A stretch of DNA of 13,580 nt from JAJXWB01 sp047605445 (GTDB lineage: Bacteria; Pseudomonadota; Alphaproteobacteria; Rhizobiales; Beijerinckiaceae), in the NCBI GenBank assembly GCA_047605445.1, contig JASGFP010000106.1, positions 1-13,580 on the forward strand, given 5' to 3'. The notes under the pieces were generated by a model that saw only the letters and a list, made by a program, of their open reading frames with translations, had not been told where the DNA came from and did not search any database. Made by a program: the position numbers and the translations under genes. Positions 7,081 to 13,221 of this stretch are shown here, piece by piece. Numbering within the stretch: the stretch's first letter is position 1; every line of letters begins with the position of its first letter.

Positions 7081-8424
7081 ATGTCAGCGGGAATCTCGAC
7101 GCGCCAGTTCGCCCGGATCGCCGTCCTTGCGACGGCCGCGCTGCTGGCTGCCGCCGCGCGTGCGCAGCCGGTGACCGAGCCCGGGTTCGATCCCGTCGAA
7201 GGCAAGAAGCTCGAATTGCGCGGGGTCGAGGACACGCTCTCGGCTTCCGCCGACCAACGCGCCAAGATCCAGACGGAACTCGATTCGATTCAGAAGGACC
7301 GCGCCAGGCTGAACGCCGCGCTGCTCGACGCCTCGGCCAAGGTATCCGAGGCGGACGCAAGCATGGCGCGGGTCGAGCAGCGGCTCGACCGGCTGACCGG
7401 CAGCGAGGAAGCGATCCGCCGCTCGCTCGAACGCCGGCGCGGCGTCGTCGCCGACGTTCTCGCGATCCTGCAGCGCATGGGCCACCGCACGCCGCCGGCG
7501 CTGCTCGTCCAGCCCGAAGATGTGCTGAAAGCCATCCGCGCCTCCATGACGCTCGGCGCGGTGCTGCCCCAATTGCGCTCGGAAACCGAAGCGCTCGCCA
7601 GCGACCTCGCCGACCTCGTCAACCTGCGCAAGTCGATCGCATCGGAAAAGACCAATCTGGCGCGCGAGCAGCAGGGTCTCCAGAACGAGCGCGCGCGGCT
7701 GGCGGCGCTGGTGGAGACGCGGCAAAAGGCGCTCGGCGAGGTCCAGAGCGCGCTCGACGCGGAACAGAAGCGCGCCGCCGAGCTGGCCAGCCAGGCGACG
7801 AGCCTGAAGGACCTGATCTCCCGGATGGAGCGCGACAGCTCCGCGGCCCGCAACGCCGCCGAAAACGCCCGCAAATACGACGAGGAACGCAAGAAGCAGG
7901 CTGCGCTCGAAACGCAGGAGCAGGAGGCCCGGATCGAGGCATCGCCCTTCAAGGATCCCGCGCGCCTTTCCCCGGCCATTCCGTTTTCGAAGGCGCGCGG
8001 ACGTCTTCCGCTGCCCGCCAATGGCGAAATCGTCAAAATCTACGGCGCTTCCGACGCTTTCGGCAGCACCGAGAAGGGCGTGTCGATCGGCGTGCGCCCA
8101 CGCGCGACGGTGGCGTCCCCCGCCGACGGCTGGGTGCTCTATGCCGGGCCCTATCGAACCTACGGCCAGTTGCTCATCGTAAATGCGGGCGACGGCTATT
8201 ATATCGTCCTGGCCGGGATGGACAGGATCAATGTCGCGGTCGGGCAGTTCGTGCTTTCGGGCGAACCGATCGGGATCATGGGCGACGGCGCGGTCCGCAC
8301 GGCTTCCGCCGTCGCCATTGGCGCGAGCCAGCCCATCCTCTATGTTGAGTTCAGAAAAGACGGCGCTCCGATAGACCCGGGGCCGTGGTGGTCCAAGCCT
8401 GATTCGAAAAAGGTTCGTGGATGA
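7081..8424 (+). CDS. EnvC-type murein hydrolase activator with degenerate LytM domain
   Basis: Secreted envelope protein of 447 residues predicted to switch on peptidoglycan amidases during cell separation. Residues 1-28 form a signal peptide (R8/R12, a hydrophobic stretch, ARA before Q29). Residues about 36-290 are a long coiled coil rich in Ala, Glu, Arg and Leu. Residues 308 to about 435 are a LytM/M23 domain. The zinc ligands are missing: the usual HxGxD segment reads EKGVSIG, and the HLHFE end reads ILYVEFR. The end (ILYVEFRKDGAPIDPGPWW) matches E. coli EnvC (SLYFEIRRQG...NPQPW), which is also catalytically dead and works by activation. The start ATG 7081 gives a good signal peptide; TTG 7066 is possible. 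The frame extends further upstream only as a shadow of rlmH. The stop overlaps the ctpA start (ATGA), indicating coupling. Confidence 0.92.
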   Translation: MSAGISTRQFARIAVLATAALLAAAARAQPVTEPGFDPVEGKKLELRGVEDTLSASADQRAKIQTELDSIQKDRARLNAALLDASAKVSEADASMARVEQRLDRLTGSEEAIRRSLERRRGVVADVLAILQRMGHRTPPALLVQPEDVLKAIRASMTLGAVLPQLRSETEALASDLADLVNLRKSIASEKTNLAREQQGLQNERARLAALVETRQKALGEVQSALDAEQKRAAELASQATSLKDLISRMERDSSAARNAAENARKYDEERKKQAALETQEQEARIEASPFKDPARLSPAIPFSKARGRLPLPANGEIVKIYGASDAFGSTEKGVSIGVRPRATVASPADGWVLYAGPYRTYGQLLIVNAGDGYYIVLAGMDRINVAVGQFVLSGEPIGIMGDGAVRTASAVAIGASQPILYVEFRKDGAPIDPGPWWSKPDSKKVRG

Positions 8425-9854
8425 TGCGCAATGTGAATTACATGCTGTTCGGCGCCGCGATCGGCGCCGCGGCCTTCGGCGTCGCCCAGAAGGCCGATAT
8501 CTTCGGCCGGCCCGCGACCGCCGCGATATCCGACACCTATCGCAGCCTCAACCTGTTCGGCGACGTCTTCGAGAAGGTCCGGACGGATTACGTCGAGAAG
8601 CCGCAGGACACCAAGCTGGTCGAAAGCGCGATCAACGGCATGCTGACCTCGCTCGATCCGCATTCGAGCTACATGGACGCCAAGAGCTTCCGCGACATGC
8701 AGGTCCAGACCCGCGGCGAATTCGGCGGCCTCGGCATCGAAGTCACGCAGGAAGACGGCGTTGTGAAGGTCGTGTCGCCGATCGACGATACGCCGGCCTC
8801 GCGCGCCGGCATTCTCGCGGGCGATCTCATCACCGCCATCGACGGCGAGACGGTGCAGGGCATGACGCTCAACCAGGCCGTCGACAAGATGCGCGGCGCG
8901 GTGAACACCGCCGTCACGCTGACCGTGCTGCGCGGCAAGGAAAAGAAGAAGCTGGACGTCAAGCTCACGCGCGCGGTCATCCAGATCAAGTCCGTCCGCT
9001 CCCGCAAGGAGGGCGACGACATCGGCTATATCCGGATCACGCAGTTCAACGAGCAGACCTATGACGGCCTGAAGGCCGCCATGCAGAAGTTCCAGCAGGA
9101 AATTCCGGCCGACAAGTTCAAGGGCTACATTCTCGACCTGCGCAACAATCCCGGCGGCCTGCTCGACCAGTCGGTGGCGGTCTCCAACGCCTTCCTCGAG
9201 CGCGGCGAGATCGTCTCGACGCGCGGCCGCAACGCCGACGAGACGCAGCGCTACAATGCGCGGCCGATCGACATATCCAAGGGCAAGCCCGTGGTCGTGC
9301 TGATCAACGGCGGCTCGGCCTCGGCCTCGGAAATCGTCTCTGGCGCGTTGCAGGACCACAAGCGCGCGACGCTGATCGGCACGCGCTCGTTCGGCAAGGG
9401 CTCGGTGCAGACGATCATCCCGCTCGGCCAGAACAACGGCGCGCTGCGGCTGACGACGGCGCGCTATTACACGCCGTCCGGCCGCTCGATCCAGGCCAAG
9501 GGGATCGACCCGGACATCGTCGTGCTGCAGGACGTGCCGGACGAACTGAAGGGCAAGGACGACCTGAAGGGCGAGGCTTCGCTCAAGGGCCATCTCGTGA
9601 ACGGCGACAAGAACACCGAAGAGCACGGCTCGCAGGCCTATGTCCCGCCGGACGCCGCCAAGGACAAGCAGCTGATCGCGGCCGACGAATTGCTCCGCGG
9701 AATCAAGACCGCCCAACAGCTCGCCCAGCAGTCGCCGCCCAAGGCGACGGAATCCAAGACCTCCGAACCCAAGGCCGGCGAACCCAAGGCCATGGAGCCG
9801 AAATCCGAGGCGGCGCCCGAGACCAAGGCGCCCGACGCCGACAAGAAGAACTGA
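8421..9854 (+). CDS. ctpA: C-terminal processing protease CtpA, S41 family with PDZ domain
   Basis: Periplasmic serine protease of 477 residues that cleaves proteins near exposed C-termini; relatives trim envelope proteins and cell-wall hydrolases. The N-terminus has a hydrophobic stretch (residues about 8-22) serving as signal or anchor. A helical region with SLDPHSSYM leads to a PDZ domain (about 90-175, with GGLGIEV and SRAGILAGDLI). The protease core has DLRNNPGG, then GGSASASEI and FGKGSVQ. By distance to known CtpB/Prc sites, Ser301, Lys326 and Gln330 form the catalytic set. Residues from about 440 are a low-complexity tail with repeated EPKA-like units. The ATG overlaps the envC stop by 4 bases (ATGA). 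Pairing with the EnvC-like gene suggests joint control of peptidoglycan turnover; this is inference from context. Confidence 0.96.
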   Translation: MMRNVNYMLFGAAIGAAAFGVAQKADIFGRPATAAISDTYRSLNLFGDVFEKVRTDYVEKPQDTKLVESAINGMLTSLDPHSSYMDAKSFRDMQVQTRGEFGGLGIEVTQEDGVVKVVSPIDDTPASRAGILAGDLITAIDGETVQGMTLNQAVDKMRGAVNTAVTLTVLRGKEKKKLDVKLTRAVIQIKSVRSRKEGDDIGYIRITQFNEQTYDGLKAAMQKFQQEIPADKFKGYILDLRNNPGGLLDQSVAVSNAFLERGEIVSTRGRNADETQRYNARPIDISKGKPVVVLINGGSASASEIVSGALQDHKRATLIGTRSFGKGSVQTIIPLGQNNGALRLTTARYYTPSGRSIQAKGIDPDIVVLQDVPDELKGKDDLKGEASLKGHLVNGDKNTEEHGSQAYVPPDAAKDKQLIAADELLRGIKTAQQLAQQSPPKATESKTSEPKAGEPKAMEPKSEAAPETKAPDADKKN

Positions 9855-9890
9855 CGCCGCGCGCAAGCGTGCGGATATGACGTCTCGACG

Positions 9891-9925
9891 CGCCCGGCCG
9901 GCATGACGAAAATGCCGGCCGGGCG
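9891..9925. terminator. Perfect 14-bp GC-rich hairpin after ctpA
   Basis: Arms 9891-9904 (CGCCCGGCCGGCAT) and 9912-9925 pair without mismatch around the 7-base loop GACGAAA, 37 bases after the ctpA stop. No T-run follows on the plus strand. It is a strong RNA structure placed where ctpA transcription could end or the 3' end be protected before the deacetylase gene. It could also be a copy of a dispersed palindrome. An in-frame ATG at 9903 lies within it but is not the deacetylase start. Confidence 0.5.
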
Positions 9926-10010
9926 TATGATTCGCGCGGTTGATTCGGACAATCGGCCGCCGATTGCGTCTTCGAGCTTCGGCGCGGCCGGAGGCGGGCA
10001 AGAGCGGCGG

Positions 10011-11249
10011 ATGTCGGACGAACTGCATCAACCCTTGGGAACGCCCCCTGCGGGCCGGGCGCGCGGCGAACGCGCAGATGGCCCCTCGCGGGCGTTCACG
10101 CCGCGGATTTCCGTCGCCGGCCTCGTCTATTCGCTGATCGGCGCGACGGCTCTCAGCGCCGGTTTCTACGTCTGGCGGTACGGCGATCCCAATGGCGGCT
10201 GGCCGCGCGCCGTCGCCCGGATCGAAGCCTACAAGCCGCCGCCGGTCGCCGAGGCGCCGCGCGATCCTCAGCCGACCGGCACGATCGAACGGCGGCCGGA
10301 GCGCCAGACCGGCCAGGAAGTCGAAAACCAGTCCGGCGTGAAGGTCACGCGCGCCGGCGGCGGGCAGGCGCCGGGCGCGCTCATCATCCAGCTCGACCAG
10401 GCGGCGAGCGTCAGCCTGTCGCCGGCGCCGGACAAGCGCCTCGTCGAACGCGGCCGTTTCGGGCCTCTGCCGCGCATCGGCGCCGACGGCGCCAAGCCGT
10501 ATGAAATCTATGCGCGGCCGCTCATCACATCGCAGAAGCTGAAAGCCGACGCGCCGCGCATCGCGCTGATCGTCGGCGGCCTCGGCCTGTCGTCCTCCAC
10601 CACGGACGCCGCGCTGGAGAAACTGCCGGCCGACGTCTCCTTCGCCTTCGCGCCCTATGGCGACAGCGTGCAGGCCGACGCGGCCAAGGCGCGCGAGCGC
10701 GGCCACGAGACGTTCCTGCAGGCGCCGATGGAGCCGTTCGACTATCCGCAGAACGATCCCGGCCCGCATACGCTGACCGTGCGCGCCTCCGACAAGGACA
10801 TCGAGAGCGACCTCTCCTGGCTGATGGGCCGCTTCACAGGCTATGTCGGCGTCGTGAATTTCCTCGGCGCGCGCTTCATGTCCAATGCGGCAGCGATGAC
10901 GCCGGTCATGCGCGAACTGGCGCGGCGCGGCGTCGCCTTCGTCGACGACGGCTCGGCGCCCCAATCGCTCGCCGCAACGGTCGGCGCGCAGACCGGCGCC
11001 GTATCCGCGCGCGCCGACGTCGTGCTCGACGCCGATCCGCGCGGCGAAGCGATCGAGGCCGCGCTGACGCGGCTCGAGACGGTCGCGCGGCAGAAGGGCG
11101 CCGCGCTCGGTTTCGCCAGCGCTATCCCCCAGAGCATCGAGCAGGTCGCGCGGTTCGCGCGCGGACTGGAACGGCGCGGCATTGCGCTCGCGCCGGCGAG
11201 CGCCCTGCTCTCGCGCGGCGGCGGCGCGCAGGCGGAGAACAAACGCTGA
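10011..11249 (+). CDS. Divergent polysaccharide deacetylase family protein, membrane-anchored
   Basis: Member of the divergent polysaccharide deacetylase family (Pfam Polysacc_deac_2), 412 residues. Residues 33-55 form one membrane helix, preceded by a short cytoplasmic arm (MSDELHQPLGTPP) and followed by a Pro/Arg-rich linker. The catalytic-type domain starts near residue 182 (PRIALIVGGLGLS) and includes FAFAPYGDS, GHETFLQAPMEPFDYPQNDPGPHTL, and FVDDGSAPQS. The classical Asp-Asp at the end of the first strand is Gly189-Gly190 here, so catalysis by the usual metal site is uncertain; I recall such substitutions in other Hyphomicrobiales. The open frame begins at 9903, but ATG 10011 gives the conserved N-terminus and has AGAGCGG just upstream. 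rppH overlaps the stop by one base (TGATG). A cell-wall or surface-polysaccharide role is inferred from family and neighbours. Confidence 0.9.
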   Translation: MSDELHQPLGTPPAGRARGERADGPSRAFTPRISVAGLVYSLIGATALSAGFYVWRYGDPNGGWPRAVARIEAYKPPPVAEAPRDPQPTGTIERRPERQTGQEVENQSGVKVTRAGGGQAPGALIIQLDQAASVSLSPAPDKRLVERGRFGPLPRIGADGAKPYEIYARPLITSQKLKADAPRIALIVGGLGLSSSTTDAALEKLPADVSFAFAPYGDSVQADAAKARERGHETFLQAPMEPFDYPQNDPGPHTLTVRASDKDIESDLSWLMGRFTGYVGVVNFLGARFMSNAAAMTPVMRELARRGVAFVDDGSAPQSLAATVGAQTGAVSARADVVLDADPRGEAIEAALTRLETVARQKGAALGFASAIPQSIEQVARFARGLERRGIALAPASALLSRGGGAQAENKR

Positions 11250-11749
11250 TGCGCCATGCGCCCTACCGTCCCTGCGTCGGCGTCATGCTGGTCAACGCCC
11301 AAGGCCTCGTCTTCATTGGCCGGCGGCGCAACAAGCGCCAGCCCGAGCATGTCGCGCCGGGCTATGAATGGCAGATGCCGCAAGGCGGCATCGATCCCGG
11401 CGAAGATCCCTACGCCGCCGCGCTGCGCGAATTGCACGAGGAAACCAACGTCCGCTCGGTCGAGAAAATCGCCGAGGCGCCCGCGTGGTACACCTACGAC
11501 CTGCCGCAGGACGTGGCGAAGAAGGCGTGGCGTGGCGGTTATCGCGGGCAGACGCAGAAATGGTTCGCGCTGCGCTTCACGGGCGAGGAAAGCGAGATCG
11601 ACATTCACGATCCCGGCCCCGGCCACAAGCCGGAATTCGACGCGTGGCGATGGGAAGATGTCTCACGCCTGCCGGAACTGATCATCCCGTTCAAACGGCA
11701 GGTCTACGAACAGGTGGTCGCCGCGCTGGCGCCGCTGATCGGGAAGTAG
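11249..11749 (+). CDS. rppH: RNA pyrophosphohydrolase, Nudix family
   Basis: Removes pyrophosphate from the 5' end of triphosphorylated RNA, which opens mRNA to RNase E-dependent decay. The protein has 166 residues. The opening YRPCVGVMLVN and GRR segment are typical of RppH, as is WQMPQGGID. The Nudix box spans G46-V68 (REL at 60-62 and EE at 64-65 provide the metal ligands; the usual Gly near the end is Asn67). The C-terminal IIPFKRQVYEQVVAALAPL is the family ending. The start overlaps the deacetylase stop in TGATG, so it is probably translated by reinitiation. RppH relatives also hydrolyse dinucleoside polyphosphates; the GGIDPGEDP context favours RNA pyrophosphohydrolase. Confidence 0.96.
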   Translation: MRHAPYRPCVGVMLVNAQGLVFIGRRRNKRQPEHVAPGYEWQMPQGGIDPGEDPYAAALRELHEETNVRSVEKIAEAPAWYTYDLPQDVAKKAWRGGYRGQTQKWFALRFTGEESEIDIHDPGPGHKPEFDAWRWEDVSRLPELIIPFKRQVYEQVVAALAPLIGK

Positions 11750-11757
11750 AGACGCGC

Positions 11758-12147
11758 ATGGCGATCGACCATGTCTCGCTCGCCGTCCGCGATCTCGACC
11801 GCGCCGCCGCCTTCTACGAAGCCGTTCTCGCCCCGCTCGGCCATGCGAGGCTCGTGACGCGCGCGCGCACAATCGGCTTCGGCAAGACGCATGCGGAACT
11901 CTGGATCAACCTGCGTGACGACCTGCCGCCTGCGCCGGCCGATCCTGGCGCGCATATCGCCCTGCGGGCCCGTTCGGCGGAAGCCGTACAGGCTTTTCAT
12001 GCGGCTGCGCTCGCGCGTGGCGGTTCCGACGACGGCGCGCCGGGCCGGCGGCCCTACGGCGCCGGCCCGAACATCTATTACGCGGCTTTCGTGCGCGACC
12101 CCGACGGGAACAAGCTGGAGGCGGTGACGTTTCTGCCGCCCGACTAG
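11758..12147 (+). CDS. VOC family protein (glyoxalase/bleomycin-resistance/dioxygenase fold)
   Basis: Small metalloenzyme-like protein of 129 residues, the size of one vicinal-oxygen-chelate unit made of two beta-alpha-beta-beta-beta modules. The first module opens with IDHVSLAVRDLDRAAAFYEAVL, and the second ends with VRDPDGNKLEAV. Likely metal ligands are His5, His66 and Glu121, placed as in the glyoxalase superfamily. The reaction cannot be assigned: isomerase, dioxygenase, thiol transferase and drug-binding members share this pattern. The ATG is 8 bases after the rppH stop with AGAGACG just upstream, so it is probably the last gene of the rightward unit. The intergenic repeat follows downstream. 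Confidence 0.9.
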   Translation: MAIDHVSLAVRDLDRAAAFYEAVLAPLGHARLVTRARTIGFGKTHAELWINLRDDLPPAPADPGAHIALRARSAEAVQAFHAAALARGGSDDGAPGRRPYGAGPNIYYAAFVRDPDGNKLEAVTFLPPD

Positions 12148-12177
12148 AACGGGATGATATTGGGCGGAATCATTTGT

Positions 12178-12269
12178 CGTCATTGCGAGCGGAGCGAGGC
12201 AATCCATCCCCGGAACTTGTTCCAGATCCGGGGATGGATCGCCGCGTCGCTTCGCTCTTCGCAATGACG
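12178..12269. repeat. Intergenic imperfect palindrome (dispersed repeat type)
   Basis: The left arm starts CGTCATTGCGAG at 12178 and runs through ATCCATCCCCGGA to 12214. The right arm from 12227 runs back through TCCGGGGATGGAT to GCAATGACG at 12269. The outer 11 bases and the inner 13 or so pair well; the middle (AGCG-rich) has bulges because the right arm is about six bases longer. Between them GGAACTTGTTCC adds a small palindrome. From memory, elements beginning GTCATTGCGAGCG with AGCGAAGCAATCC are scattered between genes in many alphaproteobacteria. It fills most of the gap between the VOC gene and the leftward membrane-protein gene. A 92-codon open frame across it is translated repeat and not a gene. 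Confidence 0.8.
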
Positions 12270-12300
12270 GCGGCGTTTCCGTCAGATCGCATCCCGATCC

Positions 12301-12323
12301 AGCGACGTCGCCCGTGCGTCGCT
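12301..12323 (-). terminator. Terminator-like hairpin at the end of the membrane-protein gene
   Basis: AGCGACG at 12301-12307 and CGTCGCT at 12317-12323 form a perfect 7-bp stem with a 9-base loop. It overlaps the stop codon of the leftward gene (12322-12324). There is no T-run after it on the minus strand, so it may be a structured 3' end and not an intrinsic terminator. Confidence 0.3.
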
Positions 12324-12720
12324 ACGCAACCTGCGCCGGCTGCGAACGCTTCAACCCGATCCATTGTCCCGCCGCTATGGCCGCCACCACCGTCGCCTGC
12401 GCGACGATGGCGGCGACGCCCAATTGCGTCGGCGTCGTCTGCGCCAGCGTGACGAGACTTTCTGCGACCCACAGCGCGTTGCCGGCGACGACGAACCAGA
12501 CGAGCCCGCGCGGCAGCATGGCCCAGAGCCCGAGCGTCCCGACGAAGAGCGCGTAGGGCATGAGGAAGACGCCCGCGCCGAGGACGAGCCCGTGCGGCAG
12601 GCCGAAGGCCGCCGCCAGCGGCGTCGCGGCGGCGGCGAGGGTCACGCCCGAAGCGCCGCTGAAAGCCGAATCGACGATCAGAACGTTGCGAAGCAGGGGC
12701 GAAGAAACGACGAAGCGCAT
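12322..12720 (-). CDS. Uncharacterised four-helix membrane protein
   Basis: Small integral membrane protein of 132 residues with four hydrophobic segments at about residues 12-33, 41-63, 68-90 and 98-120, and a short basic end (GLKRSQ). The pattern DSAFSGASG near the start, a GLP and GAGVFLMPYALFVG second helix, and NALWVAESL in the third resembles a widespread uncharacterised 4-TM family; no function is known to me. I chose ATG 12720 because AGGAG lies 7 bases before it. ATG 12741 in the same frame would add seven polar residues (MIERREI) and overlap the upstream stop as ATGA. Either way it is translated just after the NTF2-like gene and is probably co-expressed with it. Four helices without charged pairs do not suggest a transporter in particular. 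Confidence 0.82.
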   Translation of the reverse strand: MRFVVSSPLLRNVLIVDSAFSGASGVTLAAAATPLAAAFGLPHGLVLGAGVFLMPYALFVGTLGLWAMLPRGLVWFVVAGNALWVAESLVTLAQTTPTQLGVAAIVAQATVVAAIAAGQWIGLKRSQPAQVA

Positions 12721-12727
12721 GATCTCT

Positions 12728-12732
12728 CTCCT
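12728..12732 (-). promoter_or_regulatory. Ribosome binding site of the four-helix protein
   Basis: On the minus strand AAAGGAGAG lies directly after the upstream gene's stop, with AGGAG (12732 down to 12728) 7 bases before ATG 12720. It is a stronger signal than most in this window and favours 12720 over the overlapping ATG at 12741. Confidence 0.75.
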
Positions 12733-12737
12733 TTCGA

Positions 12738-13103
12738 TCATTGTTGCGGCATGCGGTCGATAAAGCCGGTGACGGAAGCGATGCGTCCGTCAGGTGCGAT
12801 CACGGCGAAATCCGTGCCGTCGATGATCGCGTCCGCGCCCGTGGGCCCGAGCGTCCAGCGGAAGCGCAGACGGTCGCCGTGCGCGTCGGGGGCTCCGAGC
12901 GGCTTGAACTCGAAGCCGGGGAATTGGGCTTGCGCGCCTGCGATCATCGCGTCGATACCGTCGTGGCCAGCGCCTTTCATCACGGGATCGACGTAGGTCG
13001 CGTCCTCTGTCCAGGCGGACGCGATCAGAGCGCGCCTTCGCGCTGCGTCGCCCTCGTTCCAGATTGCGAGATAACGGTCGACGATTGTCTTCGTATCGGT
13101 CAT
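12738..13103 (-). CDS. SnoaL-like / NTF2-fold protein
   Basis: Protein of 121 residues with the cone-shaped NTF2/SnoaL pattern. The N-terminal helix pair reads IVDRYLAIWNEGDAARRRALIASAWTEDATYVDP, then strands with LRFRWTLGP, DGTDFAVI and the closing VTGFIDRMP. Members of this fold bind small hydrophobic ligands or act as isomerases, hydrolases or cyclases; the sequence does not tell which. The ATG has AGGAG 6 bases upstream (13114-13110), a strong site. The gene is first of a leftward pair with the four-helix protein and diverges from the XRE/MmyB-type regulator. From memory, a SnoaL-like gene next to this regulator type recurs in proteobacteria, so it is a likely regulatory target. Confidence 0.88.
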   Translation of the reverse strand: MTDTKTIVDRYLAIWNEGDAARRRALIASAWTEDATYVDPVMKGAGHDGIDAMIAGAQAQFPGFEFKPLGAPDAHGDRLRFRWTLGPTGADAIIDGTDFAVIAPDGRIASVTGFIDRMPQQ

Positions 13104-13169
13104 GGCCTTCTCCTGATCTGCCGCTGTCGTGCGGTATGAGGAGAGGCTGGGCGTAAAACCGCGCGGCGT

Positions 13170-13190
13170 CGATTACGCGCGAGGTAATTG
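13170..13190. promoter_or_regulatory. Candidate operator between the divergent genes
   Basis: ATTAC (13172-13176) and GTAAT (13184-13188) form a perfect 5-bp inverted repeat with 7 bases between. A G-T wobble and a C-G pair extend it to 13170-13190. It sits in the 118-bp region shared by the leftward NTF2-like gene and the rightward regulator, overlapping the -35-like sequence of the regulator. This is the expected geometry for an autoregulating XRE-type dimer. Binding itself is inferred. Confidence 0.5.
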
Positions 13191-13215
13191 GATGGCCGCG
13201 CGAACGCGCTAGATT
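13188..13215 (+). promoter_or_regulatory. Candidate promoter of the XRE/MmyB-type regulator
   Basis: TTGGAT at 13188-13193 and TAGATT at 13210-13215 are separated by 16 bases. The -10-like box ends 6 bases before the ATG at 13222, so the transcript would begin at or next to the start codon and be leaderless. No Shine-Dalgarno is present there, which agrees with that reading. The -35 overlaps the candidate operator. Confidence 0.4.
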
Positions 13216-13221
13216 GCGGGC

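Noticed and set aside
7023..7265. Small minus-strand frame upstream of the EnvC-like gene
   Set aside because: Antisense to the signal peptide and coiled coil start; no ribosome site and no family resemblance.
6789..8348. 519-codon plus-strand frame overlapping rlmH and the EnvC-like gene
   Set aside because: Arg/Ala-rich shadow frame without recognisable domains; two real genes occupy the same DNA in other frames.
8340..10964. 874-codon open frame on the minus strand
   Set aside because: It lies antisense to ctpA and the deacetylase gene, both well supported. Its Arg/Asp/Gly/His-rich composition is typical of a shadow frame in high-GC coding DNA.
12174..12452. 92-codon plus-strand frame starting in the intergenic repeat
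   Set aside because: The N-terminal part is translation of the palindromic repeat, and the rest is antisense to the four-helix membrane protein.
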